In this document: in pieces, positions 31,052 through 40,400 of the stretch
How positions within the stretch are numbered: the stretch's first letter is position 1
How the letters are laid out: every line of letters starts with the position of its first letter
Source: Ornithinibacillus halophilus
Lineage (GTDB): Bacteria; Bacillota; Bacilli; Bacillales; Amphibacillaceae
DNA: 64,000 nt
Assembly: GCF_900129485.1 (NCBI RefSeq)
Contig: NZ_FQVW01000007.1
Coordinates: 1-64,000, forward strand
Direction of reading: 5' to 3'
Program-made: the position numbers and the translations under genes
The notes under the pieces: model-generated
The model's database searches: none
What the model saw: only the letters and a program-made list of their open reading frames with translations
Told to the model about the DNA's origin: nothing

Positions 31052-32764
31052 TTACTCTATTTTACCTTTAACAAAATCGACTACTTCTTCTGCAGTTCCA
31101 AGAGAGAGGATTTTCTTTTTGTTTGATGCTATTTTTTCTTTTGATAATTCTTTAATTTGTGTACGTGCTGGTAAGATAGAAGTTGCACTCATACTGAATT
31201 CATCAAGGCCAAGTCCTAATAGAATTGGAATAGCAATTGGGTCTCCTGCCATTTCTCCACACATTCCTGCCCATTTCCCTTCACTGTGGGCTGCTTCGAT
31301 AACATTATTCACTAAGTTTAGGATGGCAGGATGGTATGGTTGATATAAGTATGAAACCTCTTCATTCATACGGTCTGCAGCCATTGTATATTGAATTAGG
31401 TCATTTGTTCCGATACTGAAGAAATCCACTTCTTTTGCAAATTGTTTAGCAATAACAGCAGTGGAAGGAATTTCAACCATGATCCCTACTTCAATATCAT
31501 CGGACACTTTTATTCCTTCTTTTTTCAAAGATTCTTTTTCATCTAATAAAATATCTTTCGCTTGACGGAATTCCTCTAAGGTAGCAATCATCGGAAACAT
31601 GATTTTCAAGTTACCATATACACTAGCTCGTAAAAGTGCGCGCAATTGTGGACGGAATACGCGCTCATTTTCTAAACAGAAACGGATAGCGCGGAAACCT
31701 AAAAATGGATTCATTTCTTTTGGTAAATCTAAATATGGGAGTTCCTTATCTCCACCAACATCAAGCGTGCGAACAACAACAGGCTTGTCTCCCATTTGTT
31801 CAAGTACTGATTTATACGCTTCATATTGTTCCTCTTCTGTTGGTAATTCACTTTTTCCCATGTATAGAAATTCGGTACGATATAGGCCAACACCTTCTCC
31901 ACCATTATTAATAACACCTGTTACATCTTCAGGAGTACCAATATTACCAACTAACTCTACCTGTTCTCCGTCAGCAGTAAAGGTAGGCTCATCTTTAAGC
32001 TGTGCCCAGATTTCTTGTTGTTTTGCAAAGTTATCTTGTTTTTCACGATACGAAGCAAGCTCTTCTTCACTAGGATTCACTACGACGTTTCCTTCAATTC
32101 CATCAATAACGATCATGTCATCGTTTTGAACTGCTTGAGTAATATCTTTTGTTCCTACAACTGCAGGAATTTCTAGTGATCTTGCCATAATTGCAGAGTG
32201 GGATGTACGACCGCCAATATCTGTTGCAAATCCTTTTACATACTGACGATTTAATTGAGCAGTATCTGATGGAGTTAAGTCGCTAGCAATAACGATCACT
32301 TCTTCATCGATTAATGCAGGGTTTGGAAAATTAACATTTAAAAGATGAGCTAAGATGCGTTTCGTTACGTCTCTAATATCAGCCGCACGTTCTCGCATAT
32401 ATTCATTATCCATATTCTCAAACATGGAGATGAACATATTAGCAGTTTCTTCTAAAGCGGCTTCTGCCATTGTGTTTTCATTTGTGATTTTATCTTTTAT
32501 CGGGTTGATTAACTCTGGATCTCCTAATACCAATAAGTGTGCAGAGAAGATTTCAGCATGTTCATCACCCAGTACTTTTTGTGTATGAGCTTTAATCTTT
32601 TCAAGTTCTTGCTTTGAGATTTCTAATGCATTTTCAAAACGTTCTATTTCTTTATCGGGATGATCGATAGAGATTTTTTCATAGGATAATTCTGGTGTTA
32701 CCAACTGATAGGCTTTTGCAATAGCAATACCAGATGATGCTGCAATTCCCTTGATGTTTGTCAT
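31052..32764 (-). CDS. ptsI: PTS enzyme I (phosphoenolpyruvate-protein phosphotransferase)
   Basis: 570 residues, the length of Bacillus EI. The phosphorylated His189 lies in [13 protein letters not shown]; the PEP-binding C-terminal barrel has [22 protein letters not shown] and the catalytic-Cys region MCGEMAGD. It passes phosphate from PEP to HPr, which feeds GlpK activation and the HprK/Crh circuit. ptsH, normally its upstream partner, is absent: the next upstream gene is a hydrolase. A 7-codon frame (ATG to TGA) overlaps the start codon. Confidence 0.96.
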   Translation of the reverse strand: MTNIKGIAASSGIAIAKAYQLVTPELSYEKISIDHPDKEIERFENALEISKQELEKIKAHTQKVLGDEHAEIFSAHLLVLGDPELINPIKDKITNENTMAEAALEETANMFISMFENMDNEYMRERAADIRDVTKRILAHLLNVNFPNPALIDEEVIVIASDLTPSDTAQLNRQYVKGFATDIGGRTSHSAIMARSLEIPAVVGTKDITQAVQNDDMIVIDGIEGNVVVNPSEEELASYREKQDNFAKQQEIWAQLKDEPTFTADGEQVELVGNIGTPEDVTGVINNGGEGVGLYRTEFLYMGKSELPTEEEQYEAYKSVLEQMGDKPVVVRTLDVGGDKELPYLDLPKEMNPFLGFRAIRFCLENERVFRPQLRALLRASVYGNLKIMFPMIATLEEFRQAKDILLDEKESLKKEGIKVSDDIEVGIMVEIPSTAVIAKQFAKEVDFFSIGTNDLIQYTMAADRMNEEVSYLYQPYHPAILNLVNNVIEAAHSEGKWAGMCGEMAGDPIAIPILLGLGLDEFSMSATSILPARTQIKELSKEKIASNKKKILSLGTAEEVVDFVKGKIE

Positions 32765-32809
32765 ATGACAGTCCTACCCTTCATGTTTAAAAATCAATCT
32801 CCTTCCCAT

Positions 32810-32884
32810 TTTATACGGTTTATTTACTTTATATCAACTAATAGGTTTGGTTGTGAAAAAATGTTCATAATGAAGGCGTTTACT
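32810..32884 (-). promoter_or_regulatory. ptsI promoter with a cre-like site upstream
   Basis: Minus-strand TTGATA (32837-32832), 16 bp, TATAAA (32815-32810). About 33 bp further upstream, ATGAAGGCGTTTACT (plus strand, 32870-32884) differs at one position from the CcpA cre consensus WTGNAANCGNWNNCW. Regulation by CcpA is inferred only. Confidence 0.5.
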
Positions 32885-32932
32885 TATGATAAATCATAAA
32901 TTTATCTTGCAAATGAGCAATTAAATCTCACT

Positions 32933-33847
32933 TCAAGGTAAGTGTTTCCTAATCCATTCATAAATAAAATGATACACTTCATGTTTGTTAATTTCGTTTA
33001 AGGTTTCGTGTCGTGCCTCATTAAATAAGCTTGTAGTGATATTAGTTAATCCTGCATTTGTTAACAGATTGGCAGTTTTCCATATACCTTTTCCATAGTT
33101 ACCAACAGGATCTTCATCCCCACTTATAATGAGTGTAGGTAAGTCATTTCTGATGTTCTTATTTTGTCGCTGATCATGAATTAACATTAGCCCTGTCATT
33201 AAATCAACAAAGAATTTACCAGTCGGTATGTACCCTGCGTAGGGATCATGTACGTATGCTTGAACGACAGATTCATCTCTGGACAACCAATCAAATTTTG
33301 TTTTCTTATTCGGTATTCTTTTATTAAAATTACCAAAAACAATGGAATTCATCACTTTAGATTCTATTTTAGGTTGCAATGTGTCGGCTAACTTTTTTCC
33401 AAATAGAGTGGTTAGTTTTGGATAAAATCCTGTACCTGATAAAATTAGTGCATCGATTTCATGGCTATGATACTGTATATATCGTCTAGCTAAAAACGAT
33501 CCCATACTATGTCCAAGTAAAATAACAGGAACTCCAGGATATTCTTTCTTAATATGAAGCGTTAGTTGGTACATATCTTCTGCAGTTTTGTCAAATCCAT
33601 CCTCATCAGCTAAGAAACCAAATAATCCTTGACGTTCACCTGTTTCTCCGTGTCCACGATGGTCATTCCCATAAACAAAAATTCCCTTATTAAGCAAGTG
33701 GTTACTGAAATCATCATACCGTTTTATATGTTCCACCATTCCATGGGAAATTTGAACAATTGCATGTGGTTTCACTTTTGGTTCATACCATTTATGAACA
33801 TATATTTCTACTCCATCCTTTGCTTTTAACCAAAAATGGTCTTGCAT
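32933..33847 (-). CDS. Alpha/beta hydrolase, lysophospholipase / monoacylglycerol lipase-like
   Basis: 304 residues, cytoplasmic. The nucleophile elbow GHSMGS (Ser114), the oxyanion region QISHGMVEH and the family motif DHRGHGETG are present, with an Asp in SGDEDPVGN and a catalytic His in NEARHETLNE. It would cleave lyso- or monoacyl lipids. It is probably monocistronic; the RBS is GGGAGGGG. Confidence 0.88.
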   Translation of the reverse strand: MQDHFWLKAKDGVEIYVHKWYEPKVKPHAIVQISHGMVEHIKRYDDFSNHLLNKGIFVYGNDHRGHGETGERQGLFGFLADEDGFDKTAEDMYQLTLHIKKEYPGVPVILLGHSMGSFLARRYIQYHSHEIDALILSGTGFYPKLTTLFGKKLADTLQPKIESKVMNSIVFGNFNKRIPNKKTKFDWLSRDESVVQAYVHDPYAGYIPTGKFFVDLMTGLMLIHDQRQNKNIRNDLPTLIISGDEDPVGNYGKGIWKTANLLTNAGLTNITTSLFNEARHETLNEINKHEVYHFIYEWIRKHLP

Positions 33848-34031
33848 GGAAACCCCTCCCGAGCAAATCTATTGATACTATCATAAGCTATAAATATAAG
33901 ATTTTCGAATATTAAAACCATTGAAGAATAAATAATAATTTTGATAGAAATAGTTCTTGATAAACTATATGGTAGTATGCTAAAGTGAGTATTAGGTATT
34001 TGTCTTGTATTACAGGAGGTGTCATGGTAAC

Positions 34032-34265
34032 ATGGCTGGATTTATAAACATATTATTAGTAATTGATGCAATTATTATGATTGTTTTAGTATTATTACAA
34101 TCAGGTAAAAGTGCAGGTCTATCAGGTGCTATTTCTGGTGGAGCTGAGCAACTATTTGGTAAACAAAAAGCACGAGGAATTGACCTCGTATTACACCGTG
34201 GCACAGTAATCACGGGTGTATTGTTCTTTGTATTAGCCTTTTTAAGTGCATACGTTATACAATAA
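34032..34265 (+). CDS. secG: Preprotein translocase subunit SecG
   Basis: 77-residue two-helix membrane protein with the conserved cytoplasmic loop [20 protein letters not shown] between the helices. It supports the SecYEG channel. AGGAGGTG lies upstream of the ATG at 34032; an earlier in-frame TTG at 34005 would overlap the RBS. The order secG-est-rnr matches Bacillus. Confidence 0.95.
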   Translation: MAGFINILLVIDAIIMIVLVLLQSGKSAGLSGAISGGAEQLFGKQKARGIDLVLHRGTVITGVLFFVLAFLSAYVIQ

Positions 34266-34268
34266 TAG

Positions 34269-34302
34269 AAAACCCTTATCATGAAAGTGATAAGGGTTTT
34301 TT
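34269..34302 (+). terminator. Terminator after secG
   Basis: 13-bp stem AAAACCCTTATCA / TGATAAGGGTTTT with TTTTTT. The spacer after it (34303-34442) contains two GGTGCC words (about 34316 and 34361) like a short dispersed repeat. Confidence 0.92.
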
Positions 34303-34442
34303 ACTGTGGTTATTGGTGCCTGTCACTTCCCGAATTTTGTCGAATGAATCACTAAGACTTGGTGCCAGTCCCAGTGTCTCGCTGCCATATTTTCCTGAAA
34401 AAAGGGTATAGTACATAGTAGAGAAAGTAAAGGTGATTGAAC

Positions 34443-35189
34443 ATGAAAATTAAACTACCAAAACCATTTACGTTTGAAGCAGGTCCAAGGGCTGTGTTGT
34501 TATTACATGGATTTACTGGACACTCTGCTGATGTTCGGATGCTTGGACGATTTTTAGAAAAAAAAGGATATACGAGTCATGCTCCAATATATCGTGGGCA
34601 CGGCCTTCCCCCAGAGGAACTTATCAAATCAAATCCTGATCAGTGGTGGGAAGATGTACAAAAAGCATTAAACCATCTAAAAGAACTAGGGTATGAAGAA
34701 ATTGCTGTAGCAGGACTTTCATTAGGTGGAGTTCTAGGACTGAAATTAGCTTATTCAGAAAATATAAAAGCAATTATCCCAATGTGTGCTCCAATGTTCT
34801 TTGATAATGAAACTCAACTTACAATAGGGTTCAAGGCTTTTTCAAAGGAATTTAAGCAACTAGAAGGAAAAAATGATGATTCCATCAATCATGAAGTAGA
34901 GTACTTGATGGAAAACTCTAAAGAGATGTTTACCCAACTTGGCAAACTAATTAATGAAGTGAAATCAAATGTTGATACAATCTATACACCAACGATGGTT
35001 GTACAAGCAAGAAATGATAAAATGATTAATCCTAAAAGTGCAACTTATATTTATGAAAATGTGGAAGCAGACGAAAAGTCAATCAAATGGTATGAAGAAT
35101 CTGGTCATGTTATTACACTTGATAAGGAAAAAGACCAATTGCATGAAGACGTCTATGAATTTCTAGAATCGCTAGAATGGAATAATTGA
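34443..35189 (+). CDS. est: Carboxylesterase (YvaK/Est30 family)
   Basis: 248-residue alpha/beta hydrolase with oxyanion motif LLHGFTG, nucleophile Ser93 in GLSLGG, Asp in ARNDKMIN and catalytic His in ESGHVITLD. It hydrolyses short acyl esters. The start at ATG 34443 follows AAAGGTGA; TTG 34437 is in frame but less likely. It is encoded 55 nt before rnr. Confidence 0.93.
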   Translation: MKIKLPKPFTFEAGPRAVLLLHGFTGHSADVRMLGRFLEKKGYTSHAPIYRGHGLPPEELIKSNPDQWWEDVQKALNHLKELGYEEIAVAGLSLGGVLGLKLAYSENIKAIIPMCAPMFFDNETQLTIGFKAFSKEFKQLEGKNDDSINHEVEYLMENSKEMFTQLGKLINEVKSNVDTIYTPTMVVQARNDKMINPKSATYIYENVEADEKSIKWYEESGHVITLDKEKDQLHEDVYEFLESLEWNN

Positions 35190-35244
35190 TTAGTTTAAGG
35201 GTAAATAGTGAATAATATAAAGAGGAAAGTAGGTGACAGACTAA

Positions 35245-37476
35245 ATGGAACAAAATGAAATGATAGAGATATTGAAAGATTTTTTTGATAATCATGGAAC
35301 CAAACCATTAGCTGTCCATGATATTGAGGAAGCATTAGAATTAGAAGATGCTGTTGAATTTAAAGAGTTAGTAAAGGCTTTAAATGAACTTGAGCATCGA
35401 GGAGAGTTAGTTAGAACCCGTAAAAATCGCTTTGGACTACCAGAAAAGATGAACCTAATCCGAGGACGAATTCAAATGCATGCGAAAGGCTTTGCATTTT
35501 TAATTCCGGATGATGAAGACCAAACCGATGTTTATATTCATCATTCAGACCTTGCCTCTGCGATGAACAATGATAAAGTATTAGTGCGCCTAGAGAAAAT
35601 GGACTCAGACGGAAATCGTCCAGAGGGAACCGTCATCCGTATTTTGGAGAGAGCTGTAACTGAAGTAGTGGGAACATTTGAAGATAATAGAGCATTTGGT
35701 TTTGTAATCGCTGATGATAAGCGTATCCCAAATGATATTTTTATTCCTAAAAGTAAAATGAATGGTGCAGTAGATGGCCATAAAGTTATTGCGAAAATAA
35801 CGAAGTATCCTGAAGCAAGAATGAGTGCTGAAGGCGAAATTACTCAAATACTAGGTCATAAAAATGACCCTGGAATCGATATTATATCGATTATTTATAA
35901 ACATGGCATCAAAATCGATTTCCCTGATGAAGTACTTGAACATGCCACAAACACTCCTGATTCAATTTCAGAGGAAGAATTAGAAAACCGACGTGATTTG
36001 CGTGATGAAGTAATCGTCACTATCGATGGTGAAGATGCGAAAGACCTCGATGATGCTGTTACGGTTAAACGTCTAGACAATGGTAATTTTAAACTTGGGG
36101 TTTATATTGCTGATGTTAGTTACTATGTCAGAGAAAGTTCCCCTATTGATAAAGAAGCGTTTGAAAGAGGGACTAGTGTTTATTTAGTCGATCGTGTTAT
36201 TCCGATGATTCCACATCGCCTTTCAAATGGAATTTGTTCCTTGAATCCTCAAGTCGACCGACTAACATTAGGTTGTGAGATGGAGATTGATGCAGCTGGT
36301 AAAGTTGTCAATCACGAAATTTTCCAAAGTGTTATTAAAACAACGGAAAGAATGACCTATAAAAATGTAAATAAGATTTTAGTTGATAAAGATGAAGAAA
36401 CAAGGGATCGTTATAAAACGCTCGTACCAATGTTTGAAGACATGGAAAAATTAGCTTCTATTTTACGTAATAAGCGTATGGGTAGAGGTGCAATTGATTT
36501 CGATTTCAAGGAAGCCAAGGTCTTGGTGGATGATGAAGGAAAAGCAACAGATGTTGTCCTTCGAGAGCGTTCCGTTGCTGAGCGATTAATCGAAGAATTT
36601 ATGTTGGCAGCAAATGAAACAGTAGCCGAACATTTCCATTGGATGGATGTTCCCTTTATCCATCGTATTCATGAAGATCCAGATGAAGGAAAACTACAGC
36701 ACTTCTTTGAATTTTTAGCAGGACTTGGATATGTGGTTAAAGGAACAGCAAATGAAGTACATCCACAAGCACTGCAAAAGGTTTTAGACGAGGTGCAAGG
36801 AAAACCAGAAGAAATGATTATTTCAAAATTAATGTTACGCTCCATGAAACAAGCGAAATATGATCCGCAGAGCGTCGGACACTTTGGGTTGGCAACAGAA
36901 TTTTATACGCATTTCACTTCTCCAATTCGTCGTTACCCGGATTTAATTGTTCATCGATTAATCCGTACTTACTTAGTAAATAAAAAGATGGATAGCGATA
37001 CAATTAAGCATTGGAAAGAAGCACTACCAGAAATCGCAAGACATTCATCAGAACAAGAGAGAACAGCTGTTGATGCAGAAAGAGATACGGATGACCTTAA
37101 GAAAGCTGAATTTATGCAAGATAAAATCGGTGAGGAATTCGATGGTGTCATTAGTTCTGTGACCAGCTTCGGTCTATTTGTTGAGTTAGAAAATACAATT
37201 GAAGGACTCGTCCACGTAAGTTATTTAACAGATGACTATTATCATTTTGATGAACGACATTATGCAATGATTGGTGAGCGTACAGGGAATATGTATCGCA
37301 TCGGACAAGCAGTTCGGGTAAAAGTAACCGGAGTGAATGTAGAAGAACATGTAGTCGACTTTGAAATGGTTTCAGGCGGTACTAGAGCAACGAAAAAGCA
37401 AGCAAATGCAGTAATGGATAATAATAATGCAATAAAAGCTAAAAAAGTGAACAAGAAAAAGAAGAAAAGAAGATAG
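35245..37476 (+). CDS. rnr: Ribonuclease R
   Basis: 743-residue 3'-5' exoribonuclease. Domains in order: N-terminal winged helix (about 1-70), two cold-shock OB folds (about 70-220), RNB catalytic domain (about 240-580, with [11 protein letters not shown] supplying the metal-binding Asp residues), S1 domain (about 625-705) and a Lys/Arg-rich tail. It degrades structured RNA and cooperates with tmRNA-SmpB, whose genes follow. Confidence 0.96.
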   Translation: MEQNEMIEILKDFFDNHGTKPLAVHDIEEALELEDAVEFKELVKALNELEHRGELVRTRKNRFGLPEKMNLIRGRIQMHAKGFAFLIPDDEDQTDVYIHHSDLASAMNNDKVLVRLEKMDSDGNRPEGTVIRILERAVTEVVGTFEDNRAFGFVIADDKRIPNDIFIPKSKMNGAVDGHKVIAKITKYPEARMSAEGEITQILGHKNDPGIDIISIIYKHGIKIDFPDEVLEHATNTPDSISEEELENRRDLRDEVIVTIDGEDAKDLDDAVTVKRLDNGNFKLGVYIADVSYYVRESSPIDKEAFERGTSVYLVDRVIPMIPHRLSNGICSLNPQVDRLTLGCEMEIDAAGKVVNHEIFQSVIKTTERMTYKNVNKILVDKDEETRDRYKTLVPMFEDMEKLASILRNKRMGRGAIDFDFKEAKVLVDDEGKATDVVLRERSVAERLIEEFMLAANETVAEHFHWMDVPFIHRIHEDPDEGKLQHFFEFLAGLGYVVKGTANEVHPQALQKVLDEVQGKPEEMIISKLMLRSMKQAKYDPQSVGHFGLATEFYTHFTSPIRRYPDLIVHRLIRTYLVNKKMDSDTIKHWKEALPEIARHSSEQERTAVDAERDTDDLKKAEFMQDKIGEEFDGVISSVTSFGLFVELENTIEGLVHVSYLTDDYYHFDERHYAMIGERTGNMYRIGQAVRVKVTGVNVEEHVVDFEMVSGGTRATKKQANAVMDNNNAIKAKKVNKKKKKRR

Positions 37477-37499
37477 GCACATCCTTCCGCCCAGAGCAT

Positions 37500-37542
37500 A
37501 GACTAATTCTGTATTTGAAAATACGGAGTTAGTCTTGTTTTA
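37500..37542 (+). terminator. Terminator after rnr
   Basis: Long stem from AGACTAATTCTGTATTT to AATACGGAGTTAGTCT (with G-U pairs) and a TTGTTTTA tail. Confidence 0.85.
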
Positions 37543-37589
37543 TTGAGGGACTGTGCTTGTCGATGACTCTAGCTGGGTTTTAGTGATGT

Positions 37590-38036
37590 TTACAGTAATC
37601 GAGAGGTGATCTCGATGCCGGAAGCGAATGAAAAAGACTGTCTAAGGTAATCGAGAGGTGGTCTCGATGCCGGAAGCGAAAGGAAAAGGCAGTCTACGGT
37701 AAACGAGAGTTGGTCTCGATGCCGGAAGCGAGCGCAAAGGGATGTCTACGGTAAACGAGAGGTGATCTCGATGCCGGAAGCGAAGGAAAGAGTCTGTCTA
37801 CGGTAATCGACAGGTGCTCTCGATACCGGAAGCGAAGGAAAAGGACTGTCTACGGTAAACGAGAGGTGGTCTCGATGCCGGAAGCGAGCGCAAAGGGATG
37901 TCTACGGTAATCGATAGGTGCTCTCGATGCCGGAAGCGAAAGGAAAAGGCAGTCTACGGTAATCGATAGGTGGTCTCGATGCCGGAAGCGAAGGAAAAAG
38001 GCTGTTTACAGTAATCGAGAGGTGGTCTCGATACCT
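37590..38036. repeat. Tandem array with strict 52-bp period (array B)
   Basis: The unit start AA(T/A)CGA recurs at 37597, 37649, 37701, 37753, 37805, 37857, 37909, 37961 and 38013, each exactly 52 bp apart. The consensus has the palindrome ATCGAGAGGTGGTCTCGAT followed by GCCGGAAGCGAAGG; the last 15 bp are more variable. It is the same family as array A but better conserved. It begins after the rnr terminator. The remaining 230 bp before zupT hold nothing recognisable. Confidence 0.93.
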
Positions 38037-38265
38037 TTTCAAGTCACATCAGCAATCAAATTCACCCGAAAACTAAGAAATATACATCAGAAAAGAGTAT
38101 ATACTAAGAAAAAATCCTAAGAAATAATAAATAATCATTTAAATTGTTAAAAAGTTAAAAAGAAATAGTTGCAATCCTGAAAAACTGGGATTAAAATAAA
38201 CCTATACCTAAAATGTTTCCTCGAGTAAACATTCGTTAATATATACAACAAAGGAGAAAAACAGA

Positions 38266-39075
38266 ATGAGTCAAGAATTGATACTGGCTTTCTTGTTTAC
38301 GTTATTTGCTGGTTTGGCTACTGGGATAGGTAGTTTGCTAGCCTTTTTTGCAAAAACCACTAATACGAAATTCTTATCCTTTGCTTTAGGTTTTTCAGCA
38401 GGTGTTATGATTTATGTTTCAATGGTTGATATTTTTTTCAAAGCAAAGGAATCGTTAGTTTCCGAACTAGGTGAGGTTAGTGGCTCATGGTTAACTGTAG
38501 GTTCATTTTTTGCCGGAATGCTTTTCATAGCACTTATCGATCGATTCATACCGACTCAATCAAACCCTCATGAACTGAAAAAAGTAGAAGATATGAAGAA
38601 AAATGGGCATGTCACAAAAGATGCTGATTTAATGAAAATGGGAGTATTCACAGCATTAGCAATTGGAATACACAACTTCCCAGAAGGAATTGCAACTTTT
38701 ATTTCAACTTTACAGGATCCTGCTTTAGGTTTTGCGATTGCTATAGCTATTGCAATTCATAATATTCCAGAGGGGATCGCCGTATCTGTTCCTATTTATT
38801 ATGCAACTAATAGTAAGAAAAAAGCTTTTAAATTCTCTTTCTTATCAGGTTTAGCAGAACCAGTTGGTGCAATCGTAGCATTCTTAATATTAATGCCATT
38901 TTTAACTGAAGTTATGTTTGGTGTCATCTTTGCAGCAGTTGCTGGGATAATGGTGTTCATATCACTAGATGAATTATTACCGGCAGCTAAAAAATATGAT
39001 GAAGCTCACGTATCGATTTACGGTTTAATCAGTGGGATGGCTGTTATGGCAGTTAGTCTATTATTATTAATATAA
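38266..39075 (+). CDS. zupT: ZIP-family zinc transporter ZupT
   Basis: 269-residue inner-membrane transporter with eight predicted helices and two metal-site motifs, HNFPEGIATF and HNIPEGIAVS. It takes up zinc and possibly other divalent metals. It has an RBS AAAGGAG. It separates rnr from smpB, which are adjacent in Bacillus, so it and array B look like a lineage-specific insertion. No Zur box was identified. Confidence 0.92.
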   Translation: MSQELILAFLFTLFAGLATGIGSLLAFFAKTTNTKFLSFALGFSAGVMIYVSMVDIFFKAKESLVSELGEVSGSWLTVGSFFAGMLFIALIDRFIPTQSNPHELKKVEDMKKNGHVTKDADLMKMGVFTALAIGIHNFPEGIATFISTLQDPALGFAIAIAIAIHNIPEGIAVSVPIYYATNSKKKAFKFSFLSGLAEPVGAIVAFLILMPFLTEVMFGVIFAAVAGIMVFISLDELLPAAKKYDEAHVSIYGLISGMAVMAVSLLLLI

Positions 39076-39107
39076 AAATGTAGCCTGAGTCAGGCTACAT
39101 TTTTTTA
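39074..39107. terminator. Bidirectional terminator after zupT
   Basis: Stem ATGTAGCCTG / CAGGCTACAT with a 2- to 3-nt loop, A run before and T run after. It serves zupT and the convergent gene. Confidence 0.9.
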
Positions 39108-39644
39108 TGATTGATACCATGCAATTAATTGGTCTTTTAACTGTTCATCTGTTACTTCTTTCACGCCAAAACCACTTATATCAATGATTTTTAAATCTGG
39201 TTCTTTACTTAGTTTAACAATGCAATGTCCCTCTAAATATGTAGGAATAATGTCCTCGACCACTTCATTTTCAAAGTAATCCGTTATTTTATTCTGCTCA
39301 GCTTCATCTACTGTCCAACCAACATCCATATTTCTTTTTACCGGTGGTGTAACTTTACCTTCATTTTTGTTGATTGAAATCTTTTTTTCTCCTGGAATTT
39401 TATGATTTAATGAGTGCAATAGCTTAATGACTTCCGAAAATCCAATAAAAATCATACCAATCACAAAATATGAAATTAAGGTGAATAAAAAACTAGTGAA
39501 ACTAAATCCAACGTGGACGTCGCCAAAGAACGTATTGTAAGTATTAAGTTGTGTAGTCGATAATGCAAAAGCAACGATAACTCCTAAAACCATGATAGAA
39601 ATCCCTATGATGTATAAAATCTTCGCAATTTTATTCTCTTCCAT
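39105..39644 (-). CDS. Membrane protein, function unknown
   Basis: 179 residues: two or three hydrophobic segments (about 8-28, 48-70), then a cytoplasmic domain of about 100 residues, partly acidic (NEVVEDIIPTYLEGHC). The RBS GGAGG precedes the ATG. No domain is recognised. Confidence 0.65.
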   Translation of the reverse strand: MEENKIAKILYIIGISIMVLGVIVAFALSTTQLNTYNTFFGDVHVGFSFTSFLFTLISYFVIGMIFIGFSEVIKLLHSLNHKIPGEKKISINKNEGKVTPPVKRNMDVGWTVDEAEQNKITDYFENEVVEDIIPTYLEGHCIVKLSKEPDLKIIDISGFGVKEVTDEQLKDQLIAWYQS

Positions 39645-39730
39645 TTTTAAACCTCCAATCTACCATATGATTTCTCCATTAATAGTTTAAACTCCTTTAA
39701 TTGTGGATGATTTTTTTAGCAATACCTCAA

Positions 39731-39759
39731 TTGGAATATATGCGTTTATTTGATACAAT
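39731..39759 (+). promoter_or_regulatory. Promoter of smpB
   Basis: TTGGAA (39731-39736), 17 bp, TACAAT (39754-39759), 32 nt before the start codon. Confidence 0.75.
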
Positions 39760-39791
39760 AGAAGGCACGGAAGAAACAGGAGGAAAGCGTT

Positions 39792-40259
39792 ATGCCAAAA
39801 GGTCAAGGGAAAGTGATTGCACAAAATAAAAAAGCATCACATGATTATTTTATAGAAGATACGTATGAAGCAGGGATTGTATTAAAAGGTACGGAAATAA
39901 AATCGCTTCGTGCTGGTAGAGTGAATTTAAAAGATTCCCATGCCAGAATTGACCGAAGAGGAGAAGTGCAACTCGTTAACTTGCATATATCTGAGTATGA
40001 ACAAGGAAATCGATTCAATCATGATCCTACAAGATCTAGAAAGCTTCTTTTACACAGGAAAGAAATTGATAAATTAATTGGACTAACACAACAACAAGGT
40101 TATGCCTTAGTGCCGTTAAAGATTTATATAAAAAATGGGTTTGCAAAAGTATTAATTGGCCTAGGTAAAGGTAAGAAGAAATATGACAAACGTGAGGACT
40201 TGAAGAAAAAACAAATGAAGCGAGACATTGACCGAGCAATCAAAGATTCCATGAGATAG
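39792..40259 (+). CDS. smpB: SsrA-binding protein SmpB
   Basis: 155 residues, OB-fold protein that binds the tRNA-like domain of tmRNA and brings it to stalled ribosomes. N-terminal [27 protein letters not shown] and the basic C-terminal tail [12 protein letters not shown] are characteristic. It lies just upstream of ssrA. Confidence 0.97.
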   Translation: MPKGQGKVIAQNKKASHDYFIEDTYEAGIVLKGTEIKSLRAGRVNLKDSHARIDRRGEVQLVNLHISEYEQGNRFNHDPTRSRKLLLHRKEIDKLIGLTQQQGYALVPLKIYIKNGFAKVLIGLGKGKKKYDKREDLKKKQMKRDIDRAIKDSMR

Positions 40260-40302
40260 TAATTCTGGTGGAAACTACCAAGTCGTTAAATTTGACAACA
40301 CC

Positions 40303-40330
40303 TTGAAAGATTATGTATGTATGCTATAAT
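40303..40330 (+). promoter_or_regulatory. ssrA promoter
   Basis: TTGAAA (40303-40308), 16 bp, TATAAT (40325-40330). It would give a precursor with about 64 nt of 5' leader. Confidence 0.7.
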
Positions 40331-40400
40331 AAGAATTGTAGTAAGCGAGTGAACAACTTGCTTATGAAGCTCGATACTATCTTGAGCGTTTCTCTTATAT

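Noticed and set aside
40292-40330. TTGACA as the ssrA -35 box
   Set aside because: TTGACA at 40292 is 27 bp from TATAAT, too far; TTGAAA at 40303 with 16 bp is chosen.
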